Source of the DNA: Aspergillus flavus
Lineage: Eukaryota; Ascomycota; Eurotiomycetes; Eurotiales; Aspergillaceae
Reading direction: 5' to 3'
NCBI RefSeq assembly: GCF_009017415.1
Contig: NC_092404.1
Location: forward strand, 1,736,001 to 1,800,000
Length of the DNA: 64,000 nt
Under the pieces are notes generated by a model, which was given only the letters and a program-made list of their open reading frames with translations, was not told the origin of the DNA and ran no database searches. Both the position numbers and the translations under genes were made by a program. Shown piece by piece: positions 11,445 to 23,675 of this stretch. Position 1 is the stretch's first letter; the number at the start of each line of letters is the position of its first letter.

Positions 11445-14046
11445 CTAAGCGCATAAGCTCTGAGAGCCTTGAAATCGAGAGTGATGACTGCTATCATTGG
11501 AGCGTGCTGAGTAAATGGGGTCATAGCTGCTGCCAGTAGAGGGATGATGGTACATATGAGACGCCATTCTGGGCGGATGTTTTATGTAGTGCGGAGGCTC
11601 GCTTTGTCCGCTTGATATCATGGATACCATCGGATCGTATGGCTCATGAAAGGTTGTGCTGGGCTCTTCACTAGGCTTTGAGACAGGATCATACTCGTAA
11701 GGGCGCACTTGGTGGCGAAACTGACTTTCAGGTTTCCGGCCGTCCAGTATTCCATCGCTGGAGCCATGATACGAATCAATGCTTGACGTGCTTTTGATGG
11801 GATCCATTGGGTCCATGGAATCACCCAGAACGCCTATATCAAAGCCCGATGATGACGAAGAGGAGATGTGTGGGCTTCCACTTAATGGGGAATGGCCAGA
11901 TGTTGCTATTTGGCTGTAGTCAGCCCGGCCATAGTGTGGACCGCCGCGCTGCGAAGAGTCGTACGACATGAGGGCCAAGTGAGACCGTGCAACTGCTCCG
12001 ATGCTTGGATGTAGTACAGCCCCTCCACTGCCATCGCCTGAGCCACCGCTTCCCCCATCGGGCCCCATACTTGTCGAGCTGTCTCGACGGCCATCTTTGT
12101 AATGGCCCGGGGAGCGGCCGCGCACAACCATTGGATGCGACAGCTTCCGAGCAATCTTGATCCACTGGGACTCTGCTACTTCTGCGTAAAGGTCGACAAC
12201 CAGGTTGTAGTACTGCTGCTGGGCTCGGCGCTTCCCGTTATTAGCCGTAGCCTTTTGAAACTGAATGCGCTCAAATGTATGCTGCGTTGGAGGTTGCGAA
12301 GGTTGTGGAGGACTGTTATATGAGCCGTTATAGTCGAGAGACATCCCTACTGATTGAGAGGCTAGACCAAATGTATGCTGACTGCCACCGGATCCCGACG
12401 AATGGCTAAGGACCAATGGTGGTGGCTGAGAGGGCTGTAAAATAACTTTACCCGGTTTCCTCTCCGACTGTTTATCCCGCTTTGGCGTGTGTTGAACTAG
12501 CTCGCGGACTTCGGTAAACTGTTGATTCACAATGGCTGATATTGACATGGCAAACTGTGAAACACGCTCGGTTCCTTGGTCATATTTGAGGTAAAGAGGC
12601 GCATGAGTCCATGGGTGCAGCGAGAAAGAACATGAGACAGAGAAGTAATTTCTCCGATAACAGGTCCACTTTTCATCAACCTGAAAGAACCCTTTATGTA
12701 TCTTAGCCTGGATCTCTGTTTTAATGGTCTGATTGCCGCAGACGATTTGGTGTATAATATTAGTCTCGCCGAAAGGGGGAGCGTCTGTCATCGGTGGTGG
12801 CATGCGCTGGACCGGCTCCATCAGCATGTTCCCCGGTTGACCATATAACAGATTCTGAGAGGTTCGGTCTATAGTGCTTTCCAAAACCCGCGGAGTAGTC
12901 GTGTACTGTGACATTCTGGACATGTCACTAAGACTTGACAACGATGGAAATGTGCTCCGTTGGAGTGTGTATGTCCCATGATAACTGTCGTTTCTACCCA
13001 GAAGGCCCGCACCTCCAGATACTGTCGTACTCTGCGAATGCATAGGAGAAATACCGGTAGGTGGTTGACTTCTCGCCATTTCGTATCAATCAATGCTCAT
13101 CAACAAGCTGCCAAAGAATGAGGGTGACTGGCTTACAGAGGGGGTACCCGATGATGTCTGAATTCTGGCATTCTATCGAATGGCAGCCCCGGCGAATGCG
13201 AGTAGATTGAACCCGATGCGGGAGAAAAGGTTTCTATAGAGGAAACCATCAGTCATATAACTTCGGTATGTGACCGGCTATAGATAACAAACCCGAGCAG
13301 GAGTCAGTAGGACTCATGAGAATTGTCGGAGATGTTGCAAAACTAGAAATATCACCTAGAGTTAGTAATCATGCATCTTCTCAGAGCTTGCCAAATAGAC
13401 AGACAAGGAGAGATAGAGCTACGATAAAAACAAATTGCAAAAAGCGAAACAGAAGTGCATATAGCCAGCGCATCGCAAGAGGACACGACGCATATAAATC
13501 AGCCAGGAGTTAACTGTAGGAACATTTCGACATTCTATGACACAGCCCGAGGAGTAGCAGCAAAATGCATGCATGCATGTAGCACTCAAGCTAGAATAAA
13601 AAAAAGTAAAGAGTCACAAATAAAAATAAGTAATATCAAGGAAAGTAGAACAAGAATAGGAAAAAAAATTAAAATTATAACCATTATACATGACTGGTAA
13701 GGTTTGAAAAGAAAAGAAAAGAAACGAAAAACGTATCAAGGCATCGCCATTCAACACACCCAGAGAAGGGGGAATATGCTGTGACGAGTAAATGCAAGTG
13801 GACAAAGTGGAGCACAAAGGGCAGTCTGAATTAAAAGACAACTTACGGTACATCCTGCAGCGCAGACTGCTGTGTGTTGTATCTCAAACCGTTCGTCGCA
13901 GGTATCGAGACAGGTTGCGCCAAAGGATGTCCAACGGCACTGCCTCTGCGACTATGGTCCTCATCGTCCATAGGGAAGCTGATTGGACCAGAAAATGGGC
14001 GTTGACCACCGGTATAGTCACTATCGGTTGTAATCGGACCGTCCAT
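11445..14046 (-). CDS. xprG: Ndt80/PhoG-family transcription factor XprG (VIB-1 type)
   Basis: Four exons on the minus strand: 13847-14046, 13293-13342, 13137-13233 and 11445-13071, giving 657 residues. Donors are GTAAGT, GTTTGT and GTAAGC; acceptors are TTTCTAG, CTATAG and GGCGAG; all phases agree. The first intron is long (504 nt). Exon 1 starts MDGPITTDSDYTGG. The Ndt80 DNA-binding core is roughly residues 217-450, from ETNIIHQIVCGNQTIKTEI through KIARKLSHPMVVRGRSPGHY to KDGRRDSSTS. A glycine/serine-rich C-terminus follows. In Aspergillus and Neurospora this family activates secreted proteases and the response to carbon starvation, and acts in programmed cell death and heterokaryon incompatibility. 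Those roles are family knowledge, not visible here. A downstream ATG at 13079 would give an intact DNA-binding domain, but the spliced N-terminus reads better. Confidence 0.88.
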
Positions 14047-15000
14047 TTGGAAAGAATTGTGCAGTAGAGTTGCTGCTGGTGAAGAGAAGCATGATCAGAA
14101 CGATGGGGGAGCCACAATACAGATATACAAGAGAGCTGAAAGCGCCAGAGCAAAAGGAGAGCCAAAGTGAAAAAGGTACTGAAGGTAATCGGACAGTTGC
14201 CAGTCAGAATTGAAATAGGGTCTTCATCCTTGACGGCCAAGAAGACAACCGTCCTTGATGTCATATCAATACAGGGAAATGAAGAAATACCAGGATTGTG
14301 TAACAGAGCAAATTCCCTGAAAATACCAACGAGACGGGAAAATTAACGTTCATGTAGATCGCTCGTCATAAGCAATCCATTGGGGGGGGTCACGGGTGCA
14401 GGGGAGGAGATCCGATGTTGGAGAGCGAGAGAGCGAGAGAGGAAAAATAATAATTCAAAGAAAAAAAAAAACAATAATAAAATAAAATAGAAATAAAATC
14501 AGAGAAAGGGGGAAAAGAAAACCGAAAAAAAAAAATACAATACCATCAGAAGAAATACCAGAAAATGATATCAAAAAAATAATAATAACAAATTCCAAAT
14601 AAAATAAAACCGAGTAATAATCATAGTAGTAGTAGTAGTAATACTTACAATGATTCATTGGCAAGCCCACCGAAGATAATCTCAGTGAAGATGGGGTTGG
14701 GATCTTAGGACAACTTGAAGGTTCCTTAAGACCAGCCCAAGTTGAGCGAGCGCTAGAGTGACGCCCAAGGAGCACTAGGCTTCTGATGGCGCTGAACAGG
14801 GGTATATTAGAGTGAAAACGGTGTCAGGGAATATGGCAGAACAATCTGCTCATTGGATTTAGAACCCTGCGGCTCGAGAAAAAAACCAAACAACGAAAAG
14901 AACAAAAAAAGAAAAGTAGTTGCCGCTCCTATTCGGCGTTAATTTCTCCTTCAAGCTTGTTAGCAAAGTAGCGTGGCTTTAAAACATTGTCAACGTCTTT
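14047..15000 (-). other. Probable long 5' leader/promoter of xprG with simple repeats
   Basis: A GTAAGT donor on the minus strand (intron side 14648 downward, after ATGAATCATT) suggests a leader intron. The acceptor could not be fixed, and an upstream ATG would lie in that leader exon. The region 14,455-14,645 is A-rich simple sequence ending in AGT trinucleotide repeats. No coding frame is supported. Confidence 0.35.
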
Positions 15001-16017
15001 GAACAGGACGCTCAAGGCAAGCTAATGGGCGTTGGAGAATATGGACCTTTCCGGAGAGATCCCAGTAGGTAGGAAGGTACCGTCAAACAAAGAAGTTGGC
15101 TGGCAATCGCAAGCCGTGAACGGATTCAAACGTTGGATCAAGGAAAAAGTAGAGGATATGGACGTCAAAAGCAATAGTGGTCGGAGGTTTTTGAGGGCTA
15201 GTTTAGAAGTAGGCCAAACCAAAGAAGGAAAACTGGACGAAAAAAAAGAAAACATGGCACGTTCCATCAGCGAGACTCTGCTTCAGGGCATCATTGCATT
15301 TCACTGCCCACAGATATAGACAGATGCGATCATTTGCACTCTGAAGGCCGCAAAGGAGAAATGCGATGAGAGCAATACAGGCACGTTGCTGTACATACAC
15401 CAGCGTACTGTACAGCCTGTAAAATAAAGTAGGTATAGAAACGTGTTTATAACAAAGGGAAGGGAAAATCAGACGAGTCCACACATGGGGTAAGCATCGG
15501 ATCTACACAATGAGATCTGAAGAACCTGGCCACATGTTTCATTCTTTTTTTGGTGAACATTTTATTTTTCCATTTGAGGGAACTGGTCTGAAAAAGCAAT
15601 TGGAAAAGACACTGTGGAAAACAGGTAGAGCAGATGTTGGGCAAGATGAATTGCTAAAGAAAGACGCATACCTGAATCGAATGAACTGGGCGGTATTCAG
15701 TCAACGGTGTAGTGTCTTGCATTTATTGCTGCAGAATATGACTCCAGGCTGCACGGCTATATGTAAAGTGATTGCCCGCAAACGATCGACTATCAAACTG
15801 ATAATCGTCAGTCTTTGTTTCTGCTTCCCTTGCCTAGATAATCGTCCCAAAGGCTTGATGAAAGGGGTTTGTTGTTGGCTCTAGTAGTTCCAGCTTCCTC
15901 TATCACAGGGAACACTGATGACTGAGAATGAGAAATGTTGGACCGATGATCGAGGGATCTGTCGGATTGATATTCGTTCGCAAATACCGAATGGAACACT
16001 TCGCTCAAGTCAAGTTG

Positions 16018-16093
16018 GCCCTTTTCTTTTTTCTTTTTTCCTTTTTCTTTTTCTCCTTTTTTATTTTTATTTTTCTCTTCCTTTTCTTTTACC
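16018..16093. repeat. Polypyrimidine (C/T) tract
   Basis: About 75 bases of almost pure C/T on the plus strand with a few A. Low-complexity repeat. Confidence 0.85.
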
Positions 16094-16303
16094 CACACCC
16101 ACGCCTGCTTTCTCCGTTTCTAGCCCGACCTCCTTTACGTCCAATGTATGACCCTTGTAGGTATGCGGCGAAATTGTCTGCAGAACGGCGTTGCGCACAA
16201 GCCCTGATAGCTCCTAGTTACCAAATTAAGCTTGAAGATGAATACCACTTTTGCCACGAGTTTGTTGTGCAATTCGGGACCATGTCAGGGCCCAAAAAAA
16301 TAA

Positions 16304-16324
16304 ATTAATTAATTAATTAATTAA
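16304..16324. repeat. (TTAA)n microsatellite
   Basis: Five tandem copies of AATT/TTAA followed by an A run. Confidence 0.9.
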
Positions 16325-17800
16325 AAAAAAAGGCGAAAGACGTAACAACCACAAACTAAAACTAAACAAAACCGTAAAACGAGAGATTTTCGTTGCATCT
16401 GTATTTATGCAACGGATATTCCATGTAAGAAAAAAATAGAGATAAAGGTAAAGAAAAGGTCACATAACAATAACACTACAATGGGTGACAGTAGAAAGGG
16501 TCCAAGTGTAATGAGAACTGGATCATTTGGGGGCCTTTTGTTTCTTCATTTTTCTTTTTGACCCTCTGTTAGCTTCCCTGGAATAAAATGAAGCATGAGA
16601 GCCGTCGTGGAGAATATTGTTGCATCAGCCGAAATAGCGCGAAAGGGCACTGGACCCTGTCAGAGCGTTGGAGAAACACAGCATTGGCCAATTTCGATGT
16701 TACAACCCCTCAATATCCAACTCCAGACACTATCAAAGCTGCACAAACTTTGAGTAGTTCCGAGGGAAAAATGGAACTCCAGCGTTGGCATGATTCAGCT
16801 GGACGCTAGTCGGCCGGCCGAACAGTTCTAACCAGACCACTGCCGGTAAAGTCAGCTGTTCTAGCGTGAACACCCGGTCAACGGCAAAGTGCAGCAAGCA
16901 AATTAAGATGGCGCTAGAAATGATTAGTAGCGACGATCATGGCCCCGGAACTCCCGTGCAGACCCCAGTCGCATGACGGAGGCTGTCGACACTACTGAGC
17001 TTAGGCAGCCGCAGAAAGCCACGGCGATGGGCCATACCAACCAACCATGACAGAGGTACTAAAATGCGTCAGTAAAATTCTGGTATAAGGGAGGCAGGGG
17101 GCTGGTGGACCCATTAAGAGGATCCATGTTCTAGACATGACGCCTCCTTGGGGCCGTTCCAAAGAACTTTCGGGTGCTCGAGGCACGAGCACCAACTCCT
17201 GCATGAATGAGAGATCAGGCGATCGACGGTTTCCAACCAACAGTTGGGAAAATAAAAATATCTTTTTTTATTAATTTCCATTTATTTATTTATTTATTTT
17301 TTACCTTTTCAACTCTTCCCCTAAGGACATGGACTTGTCGGTCGCTCACCGACACCGGCGCCGGAGAGCCGATTGAATCATGCAGGCTGCATGGGTACAT
17401 ATGTGGAATACCTACTTACTGGTTGGTCGGTAGGTTCCATAGTATGTACCTCTTGGAAGGTACATCCATAATACCAGATGCCGTTCACCAGGATGCTATA
17501 TTCGGTAAGTTATTGGAACTAATGGATCAAACCACGCATCGGGGTTGATCACCCTCTCTCACTCTCTTGTTCCTTTGCCCCCTCCCCCACAATGTCCACT
17601 CTAATATCTGTGCCATGGGAGAGGTAATGAGACATCTATCGGAGGAGTCCGAATTAGTAAGAGATTCTGTAGCTAGTTGTGGAGAGACGCGTTTCCCGTA
17701 CACAGCATAGTTTCCAGAATTGAGCTTTGGGCCCCACAAACCGGGGAGGAGTGAGACCAACACAAAGAAGTCCCATTTGAATCTCAGATTAGCGTCATCC

Positions 17801-19600
17801 TGTCAATTATTACTATGATTATGAGCTCTTTTCAGGTTCTTTTCATTTCACTCATTTCTTTCTTTCTTCTTCTTCTTCTTTTTTTTTTTCTTTCACGATT
17901 TCTTCTTATCTCGTTTGGAGATCGTCTTGGGGCGGATCCGGTCATCCAGCCATGCAGGAAGCTAGTTGGTCCAAATGCGATATGCATGGCGCTGAAAAAG
18001 GAGTCCAGGCAGGACCATTGGCCGAAGGTCCCTGCTAAGATCCATCCAGGACTGGGGACCAAGAAAACTTGAACTTAGCAAATCGAGAGTGCCTAATGGA
18101 GGGGTGTTAATGTCGTGCAGGATGTTTTGTGTGCGCGGGATGCGGCGCAAATCCCAGAGCAACCTCGTACAGGGGTCTCGGAGATGGTGGCGGTGGGGAG
18201 GTTGCATTTCAGGTCACCGATAGCCAATAAGCATGGACTCTAACGAAGAGAAAAAGAAAAAGAAAAAAAAAAAAAACAAATACATAGTGATGCATATGGA
18301 ATGAATTCATAGGATAGGAAAAGATGTAAGCGCGTGTAGATTGACTAATCTGAGAAAATGTGGTTAGAAGGAGAAACATAGCCAGTCCACATGCACGGTG
18401 ATGATTGCATTTGCAGTGATTTGTTTTGAAATTCGATGTTCTTTTTTAATTTGCTTAGTTTTTTTGCTTATGTTTTCCCACTCACCTTGTATGTTTCCCG
18501 TCACCCATGCAGTCACCATGCCGGGAACTGGTAGATTACCTCCTGTACGGAGGAGTTGTAGTAGTAGTGTTCAATGTTGATCCCAACACAAAGGAACCAC
18601 TTTGGCGCTAACCTTGGAAAGGCTACAACCCCATGGGACTACTCTGGCACGTGCACCATGCCTAACCCGAAGGAGGATAGTGCATGATACCTAAGTACTA
18701 CACCTGTGTACTTCCATTTCCCCCAAATCCCTTCCATCCGAAACTAAAATGTTTTTGGCCTTCTTTCACCCAACTACGTGCTAACTAAATCTTGAACAAT
18801 GAAAGGAATCATTGACTAACTAATCCACACCTCCCGTCGCTCTTAACTTGATTTTACCCCTTCTTAAATCCTTCCATTATATAATATTTTCCATTTACAG
18901 GCATCGCTCTGTGGATGATTTGAATCGTCTTTCTATTTTTGTCCGATGGGACTACACTGACCCATGTTCCTGGATCCAACTGATTCTCCTCAGTCTTATG
19001 TAACCCATTCTTGAAATTGATGAGAGGACAGGGATTCTAAATCCGTCCTTGATTGTAAAAAGAAGGTTAATCGTTTAATACCCTCAGCTCTTATTGACTG
19101 ACTAACGTTCTACCATCAAGGTTCACTTCTTTTTGATCATGATTTATGATTATTGTGTTTTAATATATATCATATTAAATTATTACGGTGATCATGTTTG
19201 CCCTCCCCGTCTCTTTCTCCCCGTCGTCTTTTCTCGAATGTGCGCTTGCTGTCGCTGGACGAGCGAGTTATCGACTTCATCTCCATAGCCAGTTAAGGTT
19301 TTGATCGTTCTAGGCCAAACTTTGACCCTCCATTAGACTCCTACTCATGTGGGAAAAGTTTGCAATACGTTGCCAGCCTTGGCTTCGGGTCTACTACTAC
19401 CGATCATACTAGTTCAACCATCCAATCCAGTTAGAATCCACCCGTATAAGAGTGGATACAACGTTCTCAACCATGCTCTTGCCAGATCCAGCTTAGTGGC
19501 CGGTACTAGACCGGTACCTTTTCTTGAAATGTTCCTGTACAACCGCAATTTTTTTTAATTTACCTTGACCAGCCCTGACGGAGAGTGAGATACTACTAAT
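17801..19600. other. Non-coding region, no gene seen
   Basis: T-rich stretch at about 17,855-17,900 (TTC repeats then T run), an AAAAG-type repeat near 18,248-18,277, and AT-rich spacer. Open frames here are short and not protein-like. Confidence 0.45.
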
Positions 19601-21540
19601 GTACTGACCTGCAGCTGGCCGGTGGAAACTCTGGCTCCATTGCGAGAGCAAATCTTGTCCCTCCCACGAGTCAGCGTCGAGCTAACGGAATCGCGCGAGT
19701 CCAGACCATTCGGGCATTATTTCCGGGCTTCCCTGCAGTCTCCACGCTTGAGAAGAAACCCATTGACGGACGGTGATTCTGGAGCTTGAACTTTCTACCG
19801 TCATTGCGATCTTCACGCTTTCTTTGGTCCTCAACCTTGAATTTGACTGGTCTTGGCAATTGGTCCCCAGCACATCGATGGTGGCCCCGGATACCAAACT
19901 TGTCAGCTCATCGCGCTCTCTCGAGCCAGATACGTCCTGCCTGTGCCCTCGACTAGCCTGTTGTCTCCACCGTCCGCCCCAGCGGGATACCGTGGTAACC
20001 GATGAGCGGGTATAGTAGAATTCTTGGCTATATTCACGGAGGCTTTGGCGATGGCGATGATCGACGTGGACTTTGGGTGTTGATTTGAAATTGTAGTCTA
20101 CTACCATTGCAACCCTACTCCCGAGACCCATGAACGTTTAGTGGAGACTTATGCTCCGAATCATGCGTCCGTCACTGACCGTAAGGCCAGACTGTCAGGT
20201 TAGAAGCAATCCTGCCTCTCGCCCCGGATCTTTTGCACCGCATCTAATGCACCCACCGCTCACATGGATAAGGAGTTGCCTGTCCATGTGCTTTTCCCTA
20301 ACGCAGCTGCCGCGTGACAGCCTGATATCTCAGAATGTCCCGTGGCTGGCTTTAGCATCGACCATATCCATACACCTGGATCTGTTTGTTAGAAAAGAAA
20401 CTTTCTTGTTCCCACTATTTGACCCTTGCCGAATCTGGTCCTGCCTGTGTGACTCAAACGGGTGCCAATTCCCGCCAGATATCACCTGCTGACCCTCCAC
20501 AATTTCATTCAAAAAAGCTTCATTTGAGGTATCTGGAGGCTCCTCGTAGGAACCGTGGCCGTATAGTGTAGGTTACAACGCGGATTCTCATCCGGACGCT
20601 GGAAAATTCTCCCATAACTTGAGAGGTGAGTCGTCCTGCCCTCTGCCTTTACTGGGCCCCCACGGCTGACACGCATTTCGTAGTGTCCCAAGTCACCTCT
20701 GCCACGCTAACTCGGCCTCGTTACGCTAAGGAAGAATCCCAACGAATTGCTCCACGGACGAAAATGATCCTGAAACCAATGATGATGAAAAGTCGGCGCA
20801 GGAAGACTCTTGTTGAGCTAGTCAAACTTGACCCAGCCAGTACAACGAAGAGACAACCGTTAGACCTTATTTACGTTAGCGGCATTAGTTTGAACTTCTG
20901 ACGATGACAACCTATTCGACGGCCCGCCATGCTGACTTCCGCCCAAACTCAGAGCTTCCTACTTGTCCATGACAGCTGCCAGTCCAAGGACCGCTTGAGT
21001 GACACAGACGGACGTGGAAATCTGCTCACGAGCCAACAGGCTACGGCCTTTATTTGGAATATCGACGATTCGCCCGTTCTGAGATTCCATCCATGAAACT
21101 GATGACGACGACGATCCCGATAAACCCCAGGTCCGCCTGATGTAACCGGACTTATTTCACCCGCGCTCTTTCACGTTCCTTCCAGTACCACCGAGCATCC
21201 CTCTCATTGGATGAGAGATACGAAGCTGATCTGATTTCTGTCGGTCCTGACCCTGCGTTACACTCAGCTCATACGGGTGATGCTACGCTATACCGCCATT
21301 TCATCGTTCGGCCGATGAAACCGGTCCAAACATCGCCACAGAGAGTGGTATCCTGGAAATCCCCAGCCCATTGTCCATAGATATACCCGCACATGTAAGT
21401 CCAGGTCCACACGGCACTGCGGTGAGGATTTAGGAATTAGCCCCGATGGCTCTCTCCCGCGTATGTACCGCTGTGCATGTCTGATAGCTGCAGGAGTTCC
21501 CACCTGAGAGAAATGACAGTATGTACAATGGGCTAGACTT
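19601..21540. other. Higher-GC region without a supportable gene
   Basis: Less AT-rich than its surroundings. Open frames of 60-150 codons occur on both strands (for example minus 19682-20131), but they are R/S-rich and do not link by good introns. Around 20,750-21,140 the plus strand has short acidic, protein-like pieces in different frames (NDPETNDDEKSAQED; ETDDDDDPDKPQVRL) separated by stops. These might be remnants of a broken gene, but I cannot reconstruct one. Confidence 0.35.
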
Positions 21541-22570
21541 CTAGAAAGAAAAAAAAAAGGGCAAAAACCTCACAAAAAGAACTCAAATTCAAATCAAAGC
21601 CTCCTGGGATCCTACATGTCTACGTAGTACCCGAGGACCCCGACCTCTCAATCTCCAACCTCACTCGAGTCCCAGCATCTTCAATTCCCCCCTACCCCCA
21701 GACCTGAAACCACCCCCTGCAAGAGATTCAACAAAGTCCCCAACTCGTAAGCATCATCAGAGTCTGACAAATCTCCATTTCCTCTTCGATCCTGGAATCT
21801 AAGCCTCCTCATCTCACACAAACCCTTGGGTTTGCCCCCTTCTATTATTAAACACAAACACACTCATTTCCACACCCACACCTACACCCAGAGAAAGACA
21901 GAGAGTGAGAGAGACAGAGAGTGTGTCATATCCCCATACTTGGTCCTGGATACGGCCGCCCGCCCCCTCCCCTGTCACACAGGTAGGCTTAAGGTTCTTC
22001 AAGACAAGGGTTCCGGGGCGGTCGTGAGAATTGTTTGTCCGTGGTTCGGGGGAGGGTGGCCTTGAATTAGAGTTTTGTTTCGTTTTCCTCTTTGGGAAGA
22101 GTTGGAGCTTGTGTTTGTTTGTTGTTTTGCTGGGGTGTGGTTATTTGGGTTTTTGTTCTGGGTCGTTGTTGTTGATGTTGGAGAACTACTTTATGCATTT
22201 CTAGGGGGTTGTGCTTTTTCTCTTTTTGGAATGGGTGGGTGCTTATTGGTCTATCATTTGCTATCCATGTTTCCATATTGAGATTGTGGGGAGTTAAGGG
22301 ACGAAGTAAGTAGAAGAGGAAGAGGAAGAGGAAAGAAAGGTGGAATCGAAACCCCTCTAGAACCGTACTTTTCTTTGTGTAGAAATCGACAAAAAAGCAA
22401 ATGTAAATGACACGGTTTGGATGCCTTTCAGTAATCATCATTATCGATCAGTTCATACATTACAAAGAAAAGATTCCTCAGCCATGAAGGAAGGAAGCCC
22501 GCCTGACGAAAAGATCCAAAAGTGTCGTAAACCGGAACGAGAAGAAGAAATGGTATGGGGGGTGAGTGGT
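21541..22570. other. Intergenic with strong C-rich to G-rich composition switch
   Basis: From about 21,650 the plus strand is C-rich with few G. After about 21,990 it turns G/T-rich with few C until about 22,290. No coding frame is supported. GGAAGA repeats lie at about 22,316-22,335. The right end is the 3' flank of the eIF3g gene. Confidence 0.5.
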
Positions 22571-23675
22571 TTATGTGGTTCTCTTCGCGAACTCGACGCG
22601 GAGGATAAGATGGCGGTAACCGACTAGAAGAGTTTTGTTAGCTTGTTGCTCTGTTTTTCTTTTTCCTTTTTCTTTTGGTGTATTCTTGTTGAGGCTGGAA
22701 GAGGGAAAATTGGGGAGGAACGTACAGCCATCCATCTTCTCGCAGGCGCGCGCAGCATCGCTGCGATCTGCGAAACTGATGAAAGCGAAGCCCTTGGCTC
22801 GTTGGGTCTCTCTGTCTCTGGCAAGGAAGACTCTGGTGACGCGGCCGAAGCGTTCGAACAGATCGCGGAGTTCTCCTTCTTCCGCCAACTCGGAAACCTG
22901 TTGTTCGTGGTTAGGATTGATATGATATATATATAGAGAAAAACGTAAGGTGAAAAACTCACGTTTGTAACTCTCAGAGTCGCCAGATCGTCCTTCTCGA
23001 ACTTGCCACCCATTCTCTCGCCGCCGCCAGCAGCACCTTTCCGGAGATGAGGAGGCACGTAGCTGCCAGATCCAGTGCCGACAGCACCGGCGGCTGCTTC
23101 ATCATCTTCACCAGCGCCACCAGCGGTGGGCTCGTCGACGGGCGCCATGGTATCCTTGAACGGACAGCGGGCTGTAAAGTGCTCTCCGCTGCAAATACGA
23201 CACTTGACCTTCTTGTCCTTGAGCTGATCCTTCATGCTGCCCTTCTCGCCGCCGTTCTTCTCCGCCTCCGCGGCTTGTGCCTTCCAGTTGATGCTGGGTC
23301 TGAAAGCGATGTTCTCACCGACGGAGGTAGTATCGAACGAGGGTCCGGGAGCGTGGCCCTTCTCGAGACCGAACTTGGCCCAGGACCTCCGCTCCGCAAC
23401 CTGGGGGTTGACATGTTCGCGAACGACGGTGGTCTTGATCCGGCGGGTGACCTTCACCTTCTTGCCCTCATCGTTGAAGCGGTACGACACAACGGTCTTG
23501 GTGCCATCTTTGTTCGTTGTGACTTGTTGCGCGGGGAGCGCGGAGGGGTCATCGAACTCCTCGTCGTCGGCCCAGTCGGCGCGGCTGCAGAAAGTTGCAA
23601 AAATTTCATGTCAGAGGACTCCCGGCGACGCGGGTTTATGGGGTCCGGTCTCACTTACTTTGCTAGTTTGGACAT
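22571..23675 (-). CDS. tif35: Translation initiation factor eIF3 subunit G
   Basis: Four exons: 23659-23675 (17 nt), 22963-23584, 22726-22897 and 22571-22623, giving 287 residues. The joints read [18 protein letters not shown], then [14 protein letters not shown], and finally [16 protein letters not shown], all matching the fungal eIF3g pattern. A zinc-knuckle-like [13 protein letters not shown] lies mid-protein and a C-terminal RRM occupies about residues 205-284 (RNP1 KGFAFISF). The protein is part of the eIF3 complex on the 40S subunit and acts in scanning and reinitiation. The longer unspliced frame reading into intron 2 is an artefact. The 5' flank toward 23,900 is short spacer. Confidence 0.95.

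Larger units (their letters stand above)
15001..17800. other. Non-coding, simple-repeat-rich region
   Basis: No gene is supported. A 92-codon frame starting at ATG 15041 (plus, stop at 15319) is rich in K, E, S and R and mildly protein-like but stands alone. Low-complexity tracts include a pyrimidine run at 16018-16093, TTAA repeats at 16304-16324 and TTTA repeats at 17281-17300. It may belong to the regulatory region of xprG or encode long non-coding RNA. Confidence 0.4.

Noticed and set aside
19682..20131. 149-codon minus-strand frame beginning with ATG
   Set aside because: R/S-rich random-looking composition, no motif and no linked exons.
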